A DNA stretch of 64,000 nt from Brienomyrus brachyistius (lineage: Eukaryota; Chordata; Actinopteri; Osteoglossiformes; Mormyridae), in NCBI RefSeq assembly GCF_023856365.1, contig NW_026042839.1, forward strand, positions 24,888-88,887, given 5' to 3'. A program made the translations under genes and the position numbers. A model generated the notes under the pieces. It was given only the letters and a program-made list of their open reading frames with translations, was not told the origin of the DNA and searched no databases. Below, piece by piece: positions 10,607-25,143 of the stretch (its first letter is position 1; each line of letters begins with the position of its first letter).

Positions 10607-11873
10607 GAAACAACTGCTATCACAACTAGAGATTGATGAGGTACAACACGATTGCTACGACAAGGGGGAGCCAGGACGACAGGTCAGGGGGGAGATATCA
10701 TCATCCCCACATTCCGAGATTATATACATACATATATTATATACATACATACATATATACATATACATATATATTAGTAGGCTGAATACAAGAGCAGCTG
10801 ACCTGAGAAATAAGAAATAAGCTAAGCTGGACCCTCCGAATGCGTGAAGTACCCTCAGAAGGTCTACTAGAAGATGTACGTAGAAGACTACTACAGATCA
10901 GCTGATCTACACCACAGCAACAGTGATCCTGGAGCCGGACCTGGAGCCGTCTTTGAAGACTCCGTAAATCTCCGTATAATAATATATATCTACGGGAACG
11001 AGAAAGGAGAAAGATAAAAATAATTTAATAATTTAATAATAAGAGAAAAATAGAATAGTTCTCGTCATTAGTGAACGTGTGTATCGTGGACAGTAATCAA
11101 TAGAGTGTTGTTATTATAACGTCTAAAAAGTCTGTCGATAAATCAATAAGAAAATAAATGAAGTCGTTTTCGCGAACAGGGGCCGGACCGACTGTAGGGG
11201 GCGTGGCCAGAGACAGCCATATATTTTATATATTTATATTTATATTATATTTTATATAATTTATATTATTTTATATTTCCTGTCTTAAAATGTAAGGGAT
11301 ACTGGAGCCTGGTTGCGGTGGTGGGATGGCTCACGGCGGGTGCCGGAAAATTTCCTTTATTTTCAAATCCAAACCTTGACAGGTATGCTGCTGTTCCAAA
11401 TCATGGGTGCATGTTACAAGTGCGGAACATATTTTAACTTAGTACTAACTTAGCATCATATTTGATCTGATTCGACTGAATATCCCAGGTTTCCATCTCT
11501 CATGCATCTGGTGTGACGGGAACGAGAAAGGAGAAAGCAGAGAACAAGAACAAGATTTGTAAATGGGACCCCCGGCATGAAAAATAGAATAGTTCTCGTC
11601 ATTAGTGAACATGTGTCTCGTCATTGTGTATCATGGACAGTAAGAGGGGGTTGTTATTATAACGTCTAAAAAGTCTGTCGATAAATCAATAAGAAAATAA
11701 ATGTGATTTGAAAATAAAGGAAATTTTCCGGCACCCGCCGTGAGCCATCCCACCACCGCAACCAGGCTCCAGTATCCCTTACATTTTAAGACAGGAAATA
11801 TAAAATAATATAAATTATATAAAATATAATATAAATATAAATATAAATATATAAAATATATAAAATATATTTT

Positions 11874-11947
11874 TGGCCACAACCGGGATTCGAACCCCGG
11901 TCTCCCGTGTGAAAGGCGGCGATCTTACCACTACACTATCCAGCAAC
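11874..11947 (-). tRNA. tRNA-Glu(UUC)-like sequence, minus strand, block 2
   Basis: No difference from 2193-2266 was seen. Confidence 0.5.
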
Positions 11948-12246
11948 TATATAATATAAGGGAGATTTACGGGAAAATACTAATACGGGAGGACGGCGGG
12001 AAAGAGAAGTAAAATACGGTAGTTTCCCGGCCAAAACGGGAGACTTGACAGCTATGGCTGTCTCTGGCCACGCCCCCTACAGTCGGTCCGGCCCCTGTTC
12101 GCGTGTTCGCGAAAACGACTTCATTTATTTTCTTATTGATTTATCGACAGACTTTTTAGACGTTATAATAACAACACTCTATTGATCCCCCTCTTACTGT
12201 CCATGATACACAATGACGAGACATGGCCAGAGACAGCCTGCTGACC

Positions 12247-14267
12247 ATCAAAAGAAAACAACTGGATGTGCATGTCAGGTATTGGGTGAATTATGAGAAT
12301 GGCTCTCGAGTGCAGTCCTGGTTCTGGGATCACAGTACATGAGCCACTCCACCGCTGAAGACTTACTGGAGAAGTTTAAGGTAAGCCATTCAATAACATT
12401 TAAACTCATTAACGAACCCATGATTTTTAAATATCCATGGTTTATCTTTACATGTGTTTAAATGGGAGAACCATATTTATTGGTAAGCATATTTTAAAGA
12501 TTTTATTGCTGCTTCATGGCTTTTGCTGCAAAAAAAATAGTTCATTGAGGAAATAGAATGTTTAAGTGTTGTGTAGCAACATGTACAGCTGTTGTACAGG
12601 CAAAAACTCTGGCTCAGTCCAAAGGAGGTGGATATAGGAATGGCTGTCATCAAGGTGGGACTTCTGTGAATTCACTGGTATCTTTACATACAAATGTATC
12701 AAACAATTGTGAAGTAAAAAATATGTGAATAACATGGAGTTTGAGCTGGTTTGATATGTACAGCTGAGGTAGTGTTAACCTTGGGCTGAGTGTGCAGAAA
12801 GATTCTGGAAATTTGACAAACCATCTTTTTGTCAGAGACAGTCAGGAGCCAAAGGCAGTGGAAGTGACCTTGGTGTCCTTCAGATTAAAAAAAATTGCCA
12901 GATTGTGCTCTCAAAAATGTGCAAAAAGGCCTTGGATAAATGCCCTCTGAAGTACTCGATTGTACATGAGATGACGTGCTTGGACCCAAACAAAATGCAC
13001 ACCAGCCAGATAACTGCCAGCAGAAAAGGAGAAATCTCATGCAGAAGTTTGCGCAGGAGAATCGGTTGGCAGGCAGGATATCTGCTGGTAAATCATAGGA
13101 TAAGAATAGGATAGTTCAGAATATTATTTTTAAATTATGCTTTTCTTTTTTCACATCTAACTGAATCAGGGACGGATTACAAACCGGGTTAGCGGGGCCG
13201 CTGCCCAGGGGCCCTTGGGGTGCAGGGGGCCCGTGGGCCCCAAGCCCAAAACAATTTGCAACGCTTATCAGCAATGTATTTTCGTTTGTCTATTTTAGAG
13301 GGCCTACATTCTTTGATCCTCTGCCTACAAGGTCCCCTGACCCTATAGGGAGGGTGTTTGGCTGCCAAGGGCCCTTGACTTGTGGTGGTTGTGGTGGTGG
13401 TGCAGGTGGTGGTGGTGGGGGGGGGCCTCGCGAACGTTTTACCCAGGGGCCCACACAACCCATAATCCGTCCCTGAACTGAATAGTGTTAACACGTAGAT
13501 TTTAGCAGTATTTAGAAGACCGACTCTTGGTGTTTGAAAAGAAGCATCAGCCCAGTTATATTTTCTTTGATGAGCCTAGAGATATCTCAAGATTAAATTA
13601 AAATGATTGCACATTTATGGTATCATAGGAAAATTGGGTTATAAATCACTTTCCTATTCTACATGTGATTCTGTGTATTGACATTGTTGATCTGCATCTA
13701 ATCTACTGTAATTAATGTAATTACAGGTGATGCAATATCCCAGCAGTCTGATAATCACCTGCACAATGAGGCAAAAGGCTTGGATTTTATATCCTTCATT
13801 CCTTCAGCACCATCCAAAGTTGATGTCTTTTTACATCAAAAAGTTAGTGGGCCTTATCCTGACCTCTGGATGTTCTGCAAGAACTTGCTGCTGCTGTCCT
13901 ATGGGCAAGCCGAAGTGGAACGAATAGAGGTGGAGACCTGCAACTTATCAGAGGAAACAGTTGTTGCACAGAGGCTTATATGCGACCATGTCAGAGTGTG
14001 TGGGGGAGCAACCAAAGCGCCTCTGACCAAAGGTGAAAGATGAGCGAAAAGCAAAAAAGAAAACTTGAGGAACTCAAGAGGAAGAGAGTCTCACTGGAAA
14101 GTGTATGTGAGAGTTTACAAAAGGATGCTGAGCACATGGCAGAGGAAGCAGAGAGTGCTGCTGGAACCAAAAGGGCAACATTACTTACCAAGTCCAATAC
14201 TCTGAGCCGACGAGCGAAGGAGGAGAAAGAGCAGTTGGTGGTCTTAAATGCAGATACTGAAGAATAG
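12247..14267 (+). pseudogene. Transposase-like pseudogene, array copy 3
   Basis: Lesions as in copy 1. The third exon fragment starts at 13727 and the coiled-coil tail is 14040-14267. Confidence 0.65.
13167..13475. mobile_element. hAT MITE in core 3
   Basis: Same ends and target duplication as in core 1. Confidence 0.92.
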
Positions 14268-15395
14268 GCTACTGAACTGTGACTCCTAACACATCAAGAG
14301 TGAATCGGTGGAAACAAAAATATTTAGGTTCTTTGCATTTTTGGAGTATTTTACTTTCTGTGCCTGTTTGTACATTGTTCACAGCCATAATACTTTATAA
14401 TTACAAGGTAGTTTTATGTTAGAGCTCTTGCTCCAATAAATATGTGCCTTGTAATTAACTAAATTCTAGGCTATTCAGTTTTTTTTGCCCTCGTGATGGT
14501 CGTGGGTTGTGAAAAAAGCCTTCTTCTTAGGGGTACCGCTGGGGCCAGCCGGGCGTATGTCGTGGCTTCAGTGAGTACTTATGTTTGTCATGCTGCCTGT
14601 GTACTTTATAGCGGCACAACATATTTCTGCAAATTGCATGCGTCAAATTGTCTGTCTCTCTTAAAAAATATGAAGTGTCACCAAAATTTTAAACGGGGAA
14701 TCAATCTCAATGAAAAATATTCGTCAAGTAACGTTTCTAAAATAATATAGACATACTAATAATTATATATTAATAAATCGGATGAACGATGCATCCCAAA
14801 TTGTATCCGCTGCGCACTTCTTAATCAGGGCAATCGCATCGTGGAGGTTTCTGCAGACGCCCAAAAAGACTTACTTAAGAAAACTGTTGCATGATAATTT
14901 GTACCATTTTCAAGGGTGGGGGGCGTGCAGTAGATGCCCCCTTTATTTTTGTGCTTCTGCCGTTCAAACCGAGCAGCACTGAGTTTGTCATGGCACCTGA
15001 CGCCAAATCTACTGCTTAGCTGCTACAGACAGAACTATCTTCAAATCACCACTAGGGGGTGTCAATGCTGCAGCTTCGTTCTATGGTTGATCTTTTTCAA
15101 AGACAGTTTTTTTTCTCTCTCTCCACATAATCAACTTAACTGATTAGCGTGCTTTCATAGTAATGGTTTTTAATCCGTGTTAATCTTCTGAACAATGACT
15201 AGTAAAGGTTCTATGAGGTTGTCCTACTTACTATGGATTTTAAGTTTTTTATCAAGGTGTTAAAACGTACCACAGTTGCCAGTCCTGTGTTTTATGTCTA
15301 GCAATTTGTACAGTTTGCGTGTTCGCGAAAACGACTTCATTTATTTTATAATATATATATAATATAATATAATATATTATATATTATATTATATA

Positions 15396-15469
15396 GTTGC
15401 TGGATAGTGTAGTGGTAAGATCGCCGCCTTTCACACGGGAGACCGGGGTTCGAATCCCGGTTGTGGCCA
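15396..15469 (+). tRNA. tRNA-Glu(UUC)-like sequence, plus strand, intact, block 3
   Basis: Last of the three plus-strand copies with a complete B box. Confidence 0.5.
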
Positions 15470-16742
15470 GAAACAACTGCTATCACAACTAGAGATTGAT
15501 GAGGTACAACACGATTGCTACGACAAGGGGGAGCCAGGACGACAGGTCAGGGGGGAGATATCATCATCCCCACATTCCGAGATTATATACATACATATAT
15601 TATATACATACATACATATATACATATACATATATATTAGTAGGCTGAATACAAGAGCAGCTGACCTGAGAAATAAGAAATAAGCTAAGCTGGAACCTGG
15701 ACCCTCCGAATGCGTGAAGTACCCTCAGAAGGTCTACTAGAAGATGTACGGAGAAGACTACTACAGATCAGCTGATCTACACCACAGCAACAGTGATCCT
15801 GGAGCCGGACCGTCTTTGAAGACTCCGTAAATCTCCGTATAATAATATATATCTACGGGAACGAGAAAGGAGAAAGATAAAAATAATAAGAGAATAAAGA
15901 ATAAAATAATAAGAGAAAAATAGAATAGTTCTCGTCATTAGTGAACGTGTGTATCGTGGACAGTAATCAATGTTATTATAACGTCTAAAAAGTCTATCAA
16001 TAAGAAAATAAATGAAGTCGTTTTCGCGAACAGGGGCCGGACCGACTGTAGGGGGCGTGGCCAGAGACAGCCTGCTGACCATATATTTTATATATTTATA
16101 TTTATATTATATTTTATATAATTTATATTATTTTATATTTCCTGTCTTAAAATGTAAGGGATACTGGAGCCTGGTTGCGGTGGTGGGATGGCTCACGGCG
16201 GGTGCCGGAAAATTTCCTTTATTTTCAAATCCAAACCTTGACAGGTATGCTGCTGTTCCAAATCATGGGTGCATGTTACAAGTGCGGAACATATTTTAAC
16301 TTAGTACTAACTTAGCATCATATTTGATCTGATTCGACTGAATATCCCAGGTTTCCATCTCTCATGCATCTGGTGTGACGGGAACGAGAAAGGAGAAAGG
16401 AGAAAGCAGAGAACAAGAACAAGATTTGTAAATGGGACCCCCGGCATGAAAAATAGAATAGTTCTCGTCATTAGTGAACATGTGTCTCGTCATTGTGTAT
16501 CATGGACAGTAAGAGGGGGTTGTTATTATAACGTCTAAAAAGTCTGTCGATAAATCAATAAGAAAATAAATGTGATTTGAAAATAAAGGAAATTTTCCGG
16601 CACCCGCCGTGAGCCATCCCACCACCGCAACCAGGCTCCAGTATCCCTTACATTTTAAGACAGGAAATATAAAATAATATAAATTATATAAAATATAATA
16701 TAAATATAAATATAAATATATAAAATATATAAAATATATTTT

Positions 16743-16816
16743 TGGCCACAACCGGGATTCGAACCCCGGTCTCCCGTGTGAAAGGCGGCGATCTTACCAC
16801 TACACTATCCAGCAAC
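16743..16816 (-). tRNA. tRNA-Glu(UUC)-like sequence, minus strand, block 3
   Basis: No difference from 2193-2266 was seen. Confidence 0.5.
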
Positions 16817-17115
16817 TATATAATATAAGGGAGATTTACGGGAAAATACTAATACGGGAGGACGGCGGGAAAGAGAAGTAAAATACGGTAGTTTCCCGGC
16901 CAAAACGGGAGACTTGACAGCTATGGCTGTCTCTGGCCACGCCCCCTACAGTCGGTCCGGCCCCTGTTCGCGTGTTCGCGAAAACGACTTCATTTATTTT
17001 CTTATTGATTTATCGACAGACTTTTTAGACGTTATAATAACAACACTCTATTGATCCCCCTCTTACTGTCCATGATACACAATGACGAGACATGGCCAGA
17101 GACAGCCTGCTGACC

Positions 17116-19136
17116 ATCAAAAGAAAACAACTGGATGTGCATGTCAGGTATTGGGTGAATTATGAGAATGGCTCTCGAGTGCAGTCCTGGTTCTGGGATC
17201 ACAGTACATGAGCCACTCCACCGCTGAAGACTTACTGGAGAAGTTTAAGGTAAGCCATTCAATAACATTTAAACTCATTAACGAACCCATGATTTTTAAA
17301 TATCCATGGTTTATCTTTACATGTGTTTAAATGGGAGAACCATATTTATTGGTAAGCATATTTTAAAGATTTTATTGCTGCTTCATGGCTTTTGCTGCAA
17401 AAAAAATAGTTCATTGAGGAAATAGAATGTTTAAGTGTTGTGTAGCAACATGTACAGCTGTTGTACAGGCAAAAACTCTGGCTCAGTCCAAAGGAGGTGG
17501 ATATAGGAATGGCTGTCATCAAGGTGGGACTTCTGTGAATTCACTGGTATCTTTACATACAAATGTATCAAACAATTGTGAAGTAAAAAATATGTGAATA
17601 ACATGGAGTTTGAGCTGGTTTGATATGTACAGCTGAGGTAGTGTTAACCTTGGGCTGAGTGTGCAGAAAGATTCTGGAAATTTGACAAACCATCTTTTTG
17701 TCAGAGACAGTCAGGAGCCAAAGGCAGTGGAAGTGACCTTGGTGTCCTTCAGATTAAAAAAAATTGCCAGATTGTGCTCTCAAAAATGTGCAAAAAGGCC
17801 TTGGATAAATGCCCTCTGAAGTACTCGATTGTACATGAGATGACGTGCTTGGACCCAAACAAAATGCACACCAGCCAGATAACTGCCAGCAGAAAAGGAG
17901 AAATCTCATGCAGAAGTTTGCGCAGGAGAATCGGTTGGCAGGCAGGATATCTGCTGGTAAATCATAGGATAAGAATAGGATAGTTCAGAATATTATTTTT
18001 AAATTATGCTTTTCTTTTTTCACATCTAACTGAATCAGGGACGGATTACAAACCGGGTTAGCGGGGCCGCTGCCCAGGGGCCCTTGGGGTGCAGGGGGCC
18101 CGTGGGCCCCAAGCCCAAAACAATTTGCAACGCTTATCAGCAATGTATTTTCGTTTGTCTATTTTAGAGGGCCTACATTCTTTGATCCTCTGCCTACAAG
18201 GTCCCCTGACCCTATAGGGAGGGTGTTTGGCTGCCAAGGGCCCTTGACTTGTGGTGGTTGTGGTGGTGGTGCAGGTGGTGGTGGTGGGGGGGGGCCTCGC
18301 GAACGTTTTACCCAGGGGCCCACACAACCCATAATCCGTCCCTGAACTGAATAGTGTTAACACGTAGATTTTAGCAGTATTTAGAAGACCGACTCTTGGT
18401 GTTTGAAAAGAAGCATCAGCCCAGTTATATTTTCTTTGATGAGCCTAGAGATATCTCAAGATTAAATTAAAATGATTGCACATTTATGGTATCATAGGAA
18501 AATTGGGTTATAAATCACTTTCCTATTCTACATGTGATTCTGTGTATTGACATTGTTGATCTGCATCTAATCTACTGTAATTAATGTAATTACAGGTGAT
18601 GCAATATCCCAGCAGTCTGATAATCACCTGCACAATGAGGCAAAAGGCTTGGATTTTATATCCTTCATTCCTTCAGCACCATCCAAAGTTGATGTCTTTT
18701 TACATCAAAAAGTTAGTGGGCCTTATCCTGACCTCTGGATGTTCTGCAAGAACTTGCTGCTGCTGTCCTATGGGCAAGCCGAAGTGGAACGAATAGAGGT
18801 GGAGACCTGCAACTTATCAGAGGAAACAGTTGTTGCACAGAGGCTTATATGCGACCATGTCAGAGTGTGTGGGGGAGCAACCAAAGCGCCTCTGACCAAA
18901 GGTGAAAGATGAGCGAAAAGCAAAAAAGAAAACTTGAGGAACTCAAGAGGAAGAGAGTCTCACTGGAAAGTGTATGTGAGAGTTTACAAAAGGATGCTGA
19001 GCACATGGCAGAGGAAGCAGAGAGTGCTGCTGGAACCAAAAGGGCAACATTACTTACCAAGTCCAATACTCTGAGCCGACGAGCGAAGGAGGAGAAAGAG
19101 CAGTTGGTGGTCTTAAATGCAGATACTGAAGAATAG
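17116..19136 (+). pseudogene. Transposase-like pseudogene, array copy 4
   Basis: Lesions as in copy 1. The third exon fragment starts at 18596 and the coiled-coil tail is 18909-19136. Confidence 0.65.
18036..18344. mobile_element. hAT MITE in core 4
   Basis: Same ends and target duplication as in core 1. Confidence 0.92.
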
Positions 19137-20246
19137 GCTACTGAACTGTGACTCCTAACACATCAAGAGTGAATCGGTGGAAACAAAAATATTTAGGTTC
19201 TTTGCATTTTTGGAGTATTTTACTTTCTGTGCCTGTTTGTACATTGTTCACAGCCATAATACTTTATAATTACAAGGTAGTTTTATGTTAGAGCTCTTGC
19301 TCCAATAAATATGTGCCTTGTAATTAACTAAATTCTAGGCTATTCAGTTTTTTTTGCCCTCGTGATGGTCGTGGGTTGTGAAAAAAGCCTTCTTCTTAGG
19401 GGTACCGCTGGGGCCAGCCGGGCGTATGTCGTGGCTTCAGTGAGTACTTATGTTTGTCATGCTGCCTGTGTACTTTATAGCGGCACAACATATTTCTGCA
19501 AATTGCATGCGTCAAATTGTCTGTCTCTCTTAAAAAATATGAAGTGTCACCAAAATTTTAAACGGGGAATCAATCTCAATGAAAAATATTCGTCAAGTAA
19601 CGTTTCTAAAATAATATAGACATACTAATAATTATATATTAATAAATCGGATGAACGATGCATCCCAAATTGTATCCGCTGCGCACTTCTTAATCAGGGC
19701 AATCGCATCGTGGAGGTTTCTGCAGACGCCCAAAAAGACTTACTTAAGAAAACTGTTGCATGATAATTTGTACCATTTTCAAGGGTGGGGGGCGTGCAGT
19801 AGATGCCCCCTTTATTTTTGTGCTTCTGCCGTTCAAACCGAGCAGCACTGAGTTTGTCATGGCACCTGACGCCAAATCTACTGCTTAGCTGCTACAGACA
19901 GAACTATCTTCAAATCACCACTAGGGGGTGTCAATGCTGCAGCTTCGTTCTATGGTTGATCTTTTTCAAAGACAGTTTTTTTTCTCTCTCTCCACATAAT
20001 CAACTTAACTGATTAGCGTGCTTTCATAGTAATGGTTTTTAATCCGTGTTAATCTTCTGAACAATGACTAGTAAAGGTTCTATGAGGTTGTCCTACTTAC
20101 TATGGATTTTAAGTTTTTTATCAAGGTGTTAAAACGTACCACAGTTGCCAGTCCTGTGTTTTATGTCTAGCAATTTGTACAGTTTGCGTGTTCGCGAAAA
20201 CGACTTCATTTATTTTATAATATATATATATATATTATATTATATA

Positions 20247-20302
20247 GTTGCTGGATAGTGTAGTGGTAAGATCGCCGCCTTTCACACGGGAGACCGGGGT
20301 TC
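20247..20302 (+). pseudogene. Truncated tRNA-Glu-like sequence, block 4
   Basis: The tRNA-like sequence stops inside the B box at GGGGTTC and joins AACTGC directly. About 23 bases are lost, covering the rest of the T arm, the 3' end and GAAAC. The A box and anticodon loop remain. A Pol III type 2 promoter should not work without the B box. Confidence 0.85.
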
Positions 20303-21583
20303 AACTGCTATCACAACTAGAGATTGATGAGGTACAACACGATTGCTACGACAAGGGGGAGCCAGGACGACAGGTCAGGGGGGAGATATCATCATCCCCA
20401 CATTCCGAGATTATATACATACATATATTATATACATACATACATATATACATATACATATATATTAGTAGGCTGAATACAAGAGCAGCTGACCTGAGAA
20501 ATAAGAAATAAGCTAAGCTGGAAACCTGGACCCTCCGAATGCGTGAAGTACCCTCAGAAGGTCTACTAGAAGATGTACGTAGAAGACTACTACAGATCAG
20601 CTGATCTACACCACAGCAACAGTGATCCTGGAGCCGGACCGTCTTTGAAGACTCCGTAAATCTCCGTATAATAATATATATCTACGGGAACGAGAAAGGA
20701 GAAAGATAAAAATAATAAGAGAATAAAGAATAAAATAATAAGAGAAAAATAGAATAGTTCTCGTCATTAGTGAACGTGTGTATCGTGGACAGTAATCAAT
20801 GTTATTATAACGTCTAAAAAGTCTATCAATAAGAAAATAAATGAAGTCGTTTTCGCGAACAGGGGCCGGACCGACTGTAGGGGGCGTGGCCAGAGACAGC
20901 CTGCTGACCATATATTTTATATATTTATATTTATATTATATTTTATATAATTTATATTATTTTATATTTCCTGTCTTAAAATGTAAGGGATACTGGAGCC
21001 TGGTTGCGGTGGTGGGATGGCTCACGGCGGGTGCCGGAAAATTTCCTTTATTTTCAAATCCAAACCTTGACAGGTATGCTGCTGTTCCAAATCATGGGTG
21101 CATGTTACAAGTGCGGAACATATTTTAACTTAGTACTAACTTAGCATCATATTTGATCTGATTCGACTGAATATCCCAGGTTTCCATCTCTCATGCATCT
21201 GGTGTGACGGGAACGAGAAAGGAGAAAGGAGAAAGCAGAGAACAAGAACAAGATTTGTAAATGGGACCCCCGGCATGAAAAATAGAATAGTTCTCGTCAT
21301 TAGTGAACATGTGTCTCGTCATTGTGTATCATGGACAGTAAGAGGGGGATCAATAGAGTGTTGTTATTATAACGTCTAAAAAGTCTGTCGATAAATCAAT
21401 AAGAAAATAAATGTGATTTGAAAATAAAGGAAATTTTCCGGCACCCGCCGTGAGCCATCCCACCACCGCAACCAGGCTCCAGTATCCCTTACATTTTAAG
21501 ACAGGAAATATAAAATAATATAAATTATATAAAATATAATATAAATATAAATATAAATATATAAAATATATAAAATATATTTT

Positions 21584-21657
21584 TGGCCACAACCGGGATT
21601 CGAACCCCGGTCTCCCGTGTGAAAGGCGGCGATCTTACCACTACACTATCCAGCAAC
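21584..21657 (-). tRNA. tRNA-Glu(UUC)-like sequence, minus strand, block 4
   Basis: Intact although its plus-strand partner in the same block is cut. Confidence 0.5.
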
Positions 21658-21956
21658 TATATAATATAAGGGAGATTTACGGGAAAATACTAATACGGGA
21701 GGACGGCGGGAAAGAGAAGTAAAATACGGTAGTTTCCCGGCCAAAACGGGAGACTTGACAGCTATGGCTGTCTCTGGCCACGCCCCCTACAGTCGGTCCG
21801 GCCCCTGTTCGCGTGTTCGCGAAAACGACTTCATTTATTTTCTTATTGATTTATCGACAGACTTTTTAGACGTTATAATAACAACACTCTATTGATCCCC
21901 CTCTTACTGTCCATGATACACAATGACGAGACATGGCCAGAGACAGCCTGCTGACC

Positions 21957-23977
21957 ATCAAAAGAAAACAACTGGATGTGCATGTCAGGTATTGGGTGAA
22001 TTATGAGAATGGCTCTCGAGTGCAGTCCTGGTTCTGGGATCACAGTACATGAGCCACTCCACCGCTGAAGACTTACTGGAGAAGTTTAAGGTAAGCCATT
22101 CAATAACATTTAAACTCATTAACGAACCCATGATTTTTAAATATCCATGGTTTATCTTTACATGTGTTTAAATGGGAGAACCATATTTATTGGTAAGCAT
22201 ATTTTAAAGATTTTATTGCTGCTTCATGGCTTTTGCTGCAAAAAAAATAGTTCATTGAGGAAATAGAATGTTTAAGTGTTGTGTAGCAACATGTACAGCT
22301 GTTGTACAGGCAAAAACTCTGGCTCAGTCCAAAGGAGGTGGATATAGGAATGGCTGTCATCAAGGTGGGACTTCTGTGAATTCACTGGTATCTTTACATA
22401 CAAATGTATCAAACAATTGTGAAGTAAAAAATATGTGAATAACATGGAGTTTGAGCTGGTTTGATATGTACAGCTGAGGTAGTGTTAACCTTGGGCTGAG
22501 TGTGCAGAAAGATTCTGGAAATTTGACAAACCATCTTTTTGTCAGAGACAGTCAGGAGCCAAAGGCAGTGGAAGTGACCTTGGTGTCCTTCAGATTAAAA
22601 AAAATTGCCAGATTGTGCTCTCAAAAATGTGCAAAAAGGCCTTGGATAAATGCCCTCTGAAGTACTCGATTGTACATGAGATGACGTGCTTGGACCCAAA
22701 CAAAATGCACACCAGCCAGATAACTGCCAGCAGAAAAGGAGAAATCTCATGCAGAAGTTTGCGCAGGAGAATCGGTTGGCAGGCAGGATATCTGCTGGTA
22801 AATCATAGGATAAGAATAGGATAGTTCAGAATATTATTTTTAAATTATGCTTTTCTTTTTTCACATCTAACTGAATCAGGGACGGATTACAAACCGGGTT
22901 AGCGGGGCCGCTGCCCAGGGGCCCTTGGGGTGCAGGGGGCCCGTGGGCCCCAAGCCCAAAACAATTTGCAACGCTTATCAGCAATGTATTTTCGTTTGTC
23001 TATTTTAGAGGGCCTAAATTCTTTGATCCTCTGCCTACAAGGTCCCCTGACCCTATAGGGAGGGTGTTTGGCTGCCAAGGGCCCTTGACTTGTGGTGGTT
23101 GTGGTGGTGGTGCAGGTGGTGGTGGTGGGGGGGGGCCTCGCGAACGTTTTACCCAGGGGCCCACACAACCCATAATCCGTCCCTGAACTGAATAGTGTTA
23201 ACACGTAGATTTTAGCAGTATTTAGAAGACCGACTCTTGGTGTTTGAAAAGAAGCATCAGCCCAGTTATATTTTCTTTGATGAGCCTAGAGATATCTCAA
23301 GATTAAATTAAAATGATTGCACATTTATGGTATCATAGGAAAATTGGGTTATAAATCACTTTCCTATTCTACATGTGATTCTGTGTATTGACATTGTTGA
23401 TCTGCATCTAATCTACTGTAATTAATGTAATTACAGGTGATGCAATATCCCAGCAGTCTGATAATCACCTGCACAATGAGGCAAAAGGCTTGGATTTTAT
23501 ATCCTTCATTCCTTCAGCACCATCCAAAGTTGATGTCTTTTTACATCAAAAAGTTAGTGGGCCTTATCCTGACCTCTGGATGTTCTGCAAGAACTTGCTG
23601 CTGCTGTCCTATGGGCAAGCCGAAGTGGAACGAATAGAGGTGGAGACCTGCAACTTATCAGAGGAAACAGTTGTTGCACAGAGGCTTATATGCGACCATG
23701 TCAGAGTGTGTGGGGGAGCAACCAAAGCGCCTCTGACCAAAGGTGAAAGATGAGCGAAAAGCAAAAAAGAAAACTTGAGGAACTCAAGAGGAAGAGAGTC
23801 TCACTGGAAAGTGTATGTGAGAGTTTACAAAAGGATGCTGAGCACATGGCAGAGGAAGCAGAGAGTGCTGCTGGAACCAAAAGGGCAACATTACTTACCA
23901 AGTCCAATACTCTGAGCCGACGAGCGAAGGAGGAGAAAGAGCAGTTGGTGGTCTTAAATGCAGATACTGAAGAATAG
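21957..23977 (+). pseudogene. Transposase-like pseudogene, array copy 5
   Basis: Lesions as in copy 1. The only core difference found in the array, C to A at 23017, lies here inside the MITE and does not touch the exon fragments. Confidence 0.65.
22877..23185. mobile_element. hAT MITE in core 5, with one substitution
   Basis: Ends and AACTGAAT flanks are as in core 1. Position 23017 is A where the other six copies have C. Confidence 0.92.
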
Positions 23978-25087
23978 GCTACTGAACTGTGACTCCTAAC
24001 ACATCAAGAGTGAATCGGTGGAAACAAAAATATTTAGGTTCTTTGCATTTTTGGAGTATTTTACTTTCTGTGCCTGTTTGTACATTGTTCACAGCCATAA
24101 TACTTTATAATTACAAGGTAGTTTTATGTTAGAGCTCTTGCTCCAATAAATATGTGCCTTGTAATTAACTAAATTCTAGGCTATTCAGTTTTTTTTGCCC
24201 TCGTGATGGTCGTGGGTTGTGAAAAAAGCCTTCTTCTTAGGGGTACCGCTGGGGCCAGCCGGGCGTATGTCGTGGCTTCAGTGAGTACTTATGTTTGTCA
24301 TGCTGCCTGTGTACTTTATAGCGGCACAACATATTTCTGCAAATTGCATGCGTCAAATTGTCTGTCTCTCTTAAAAAATATGAAGTGTCACCAAAATTTT
24401 AAACGGGGAATCAATCTCAATGAAAAATATTCGTCAAGTAACGTTTCTAAAATAATATAGACATACTAATAATTATATATTAATAAATCGGATGAACGAT
24501 GCATCCCAAATTGTATCCGCTGCGCACTTCTTAATCAGGGCAATCGCATCGTGGAGGTTTCTGCAGACGCCCAAAAAGACTTACTTAAGAAAACTGTTGC
24601 ATGATAATTTGTACCATTTTCAAGGGTGGGGGGCGTGCAGTAGATGCCCCCTTTATTTTTGTGCTTCTGCCGTTCAAACCGAGCAGCACTGAGTTTGTCA
24701 TGGCACCTGACGCCAAATCTACTGCTTAGCTGCTACAGACAGAACTATCTTCAAATCACCACTAGGGGGTGTCAATGCTGCAGCTTCGTTCTATGGTTGA
24801 TCTTTTTCAAAGACAGTTTTTTTTCTCTCTCTCCACATAATCAACTTAACTGATTAGCGTGCTTTCATAGTAATGGTTTTTAATCCGTGTTAATCTTCTG
24901 AACAATGACTAGTAAAGGTTCTATGAGGTTGTCCTACTTACTATGGATTTTAAGTTTTTTATCAAGGTGTTAAAACGTACCACAGTTGCCAGTCCTGTGT
25001 TTTATGTCTAGCAATTTGTACAGTTTGCGTGTTCGCGAAAACGACTTCATTTATTTTATAATATATATATATATATTATATTATATA

Positions 25088-25143
25088 GTTGCTGGATAGT
25101 GTAGTGGTAAGATCGCCGCCTTTCACACGGGAGACCGGGGTTC
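25088..25143 (+). pseudogene. Truncated tRNA-Glu-like sequence, block 5
   Basis: Same break point, GGGGTTC to AACTGC, as in block 4. One deletion spread to three blocks. Confidence 0.85.

Larger units (their letters stand above)
10468..12246. repeat. Array junction block 2 (1,779 bp)
   Basis: Same layout as block 1. It has an extra CTGGAGCCG near 10940, keeps TTCTCGTCATTAG near 11060, and lacks CTGCTGACC before the left inverted arm near 11217. Confidence 0.9.
15317..17115. repeat. Array junction block 3 (1,799 bp, the longest)
   Basis: The TA run is reorganised into ATAATATAAT repeats (15350-15395). The middle carries AATAAGAGAATAAAGAAT in place of the AATTTAATAATTTAAT seen in blocks 1, 2, 5 and 6. 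AGAGTGTTG is missing near 15970, and GGAGAAA is repeated near 16390. Block 4 shares these middle features. Confidence 0.9.
20186..21956. repeat. Array junction block 4 (1,771 bp), mosaic
   Basis: The left half, with its cut tRNA-like copy and CTGGAAACCTGGACCC, matches blocks 5 and 6. The middle, with AATAAGAGAATAAAGAAT and the AGAGTGTTG loss, matches block 3. Near 21347 it alone has GATCAATAGAGTGTTG where the other blocks jump from GGGGG to TTGTTATT. The block looks like a recombinant. Confidence 0.9.

Noticed and set aside
20248..20511. 87-codon plus frame found only in blocks 4-6
   Set aside because: It opens only because the tRNA-like deletion removes stops. It reads through the cut tRNA and an AT repeat.
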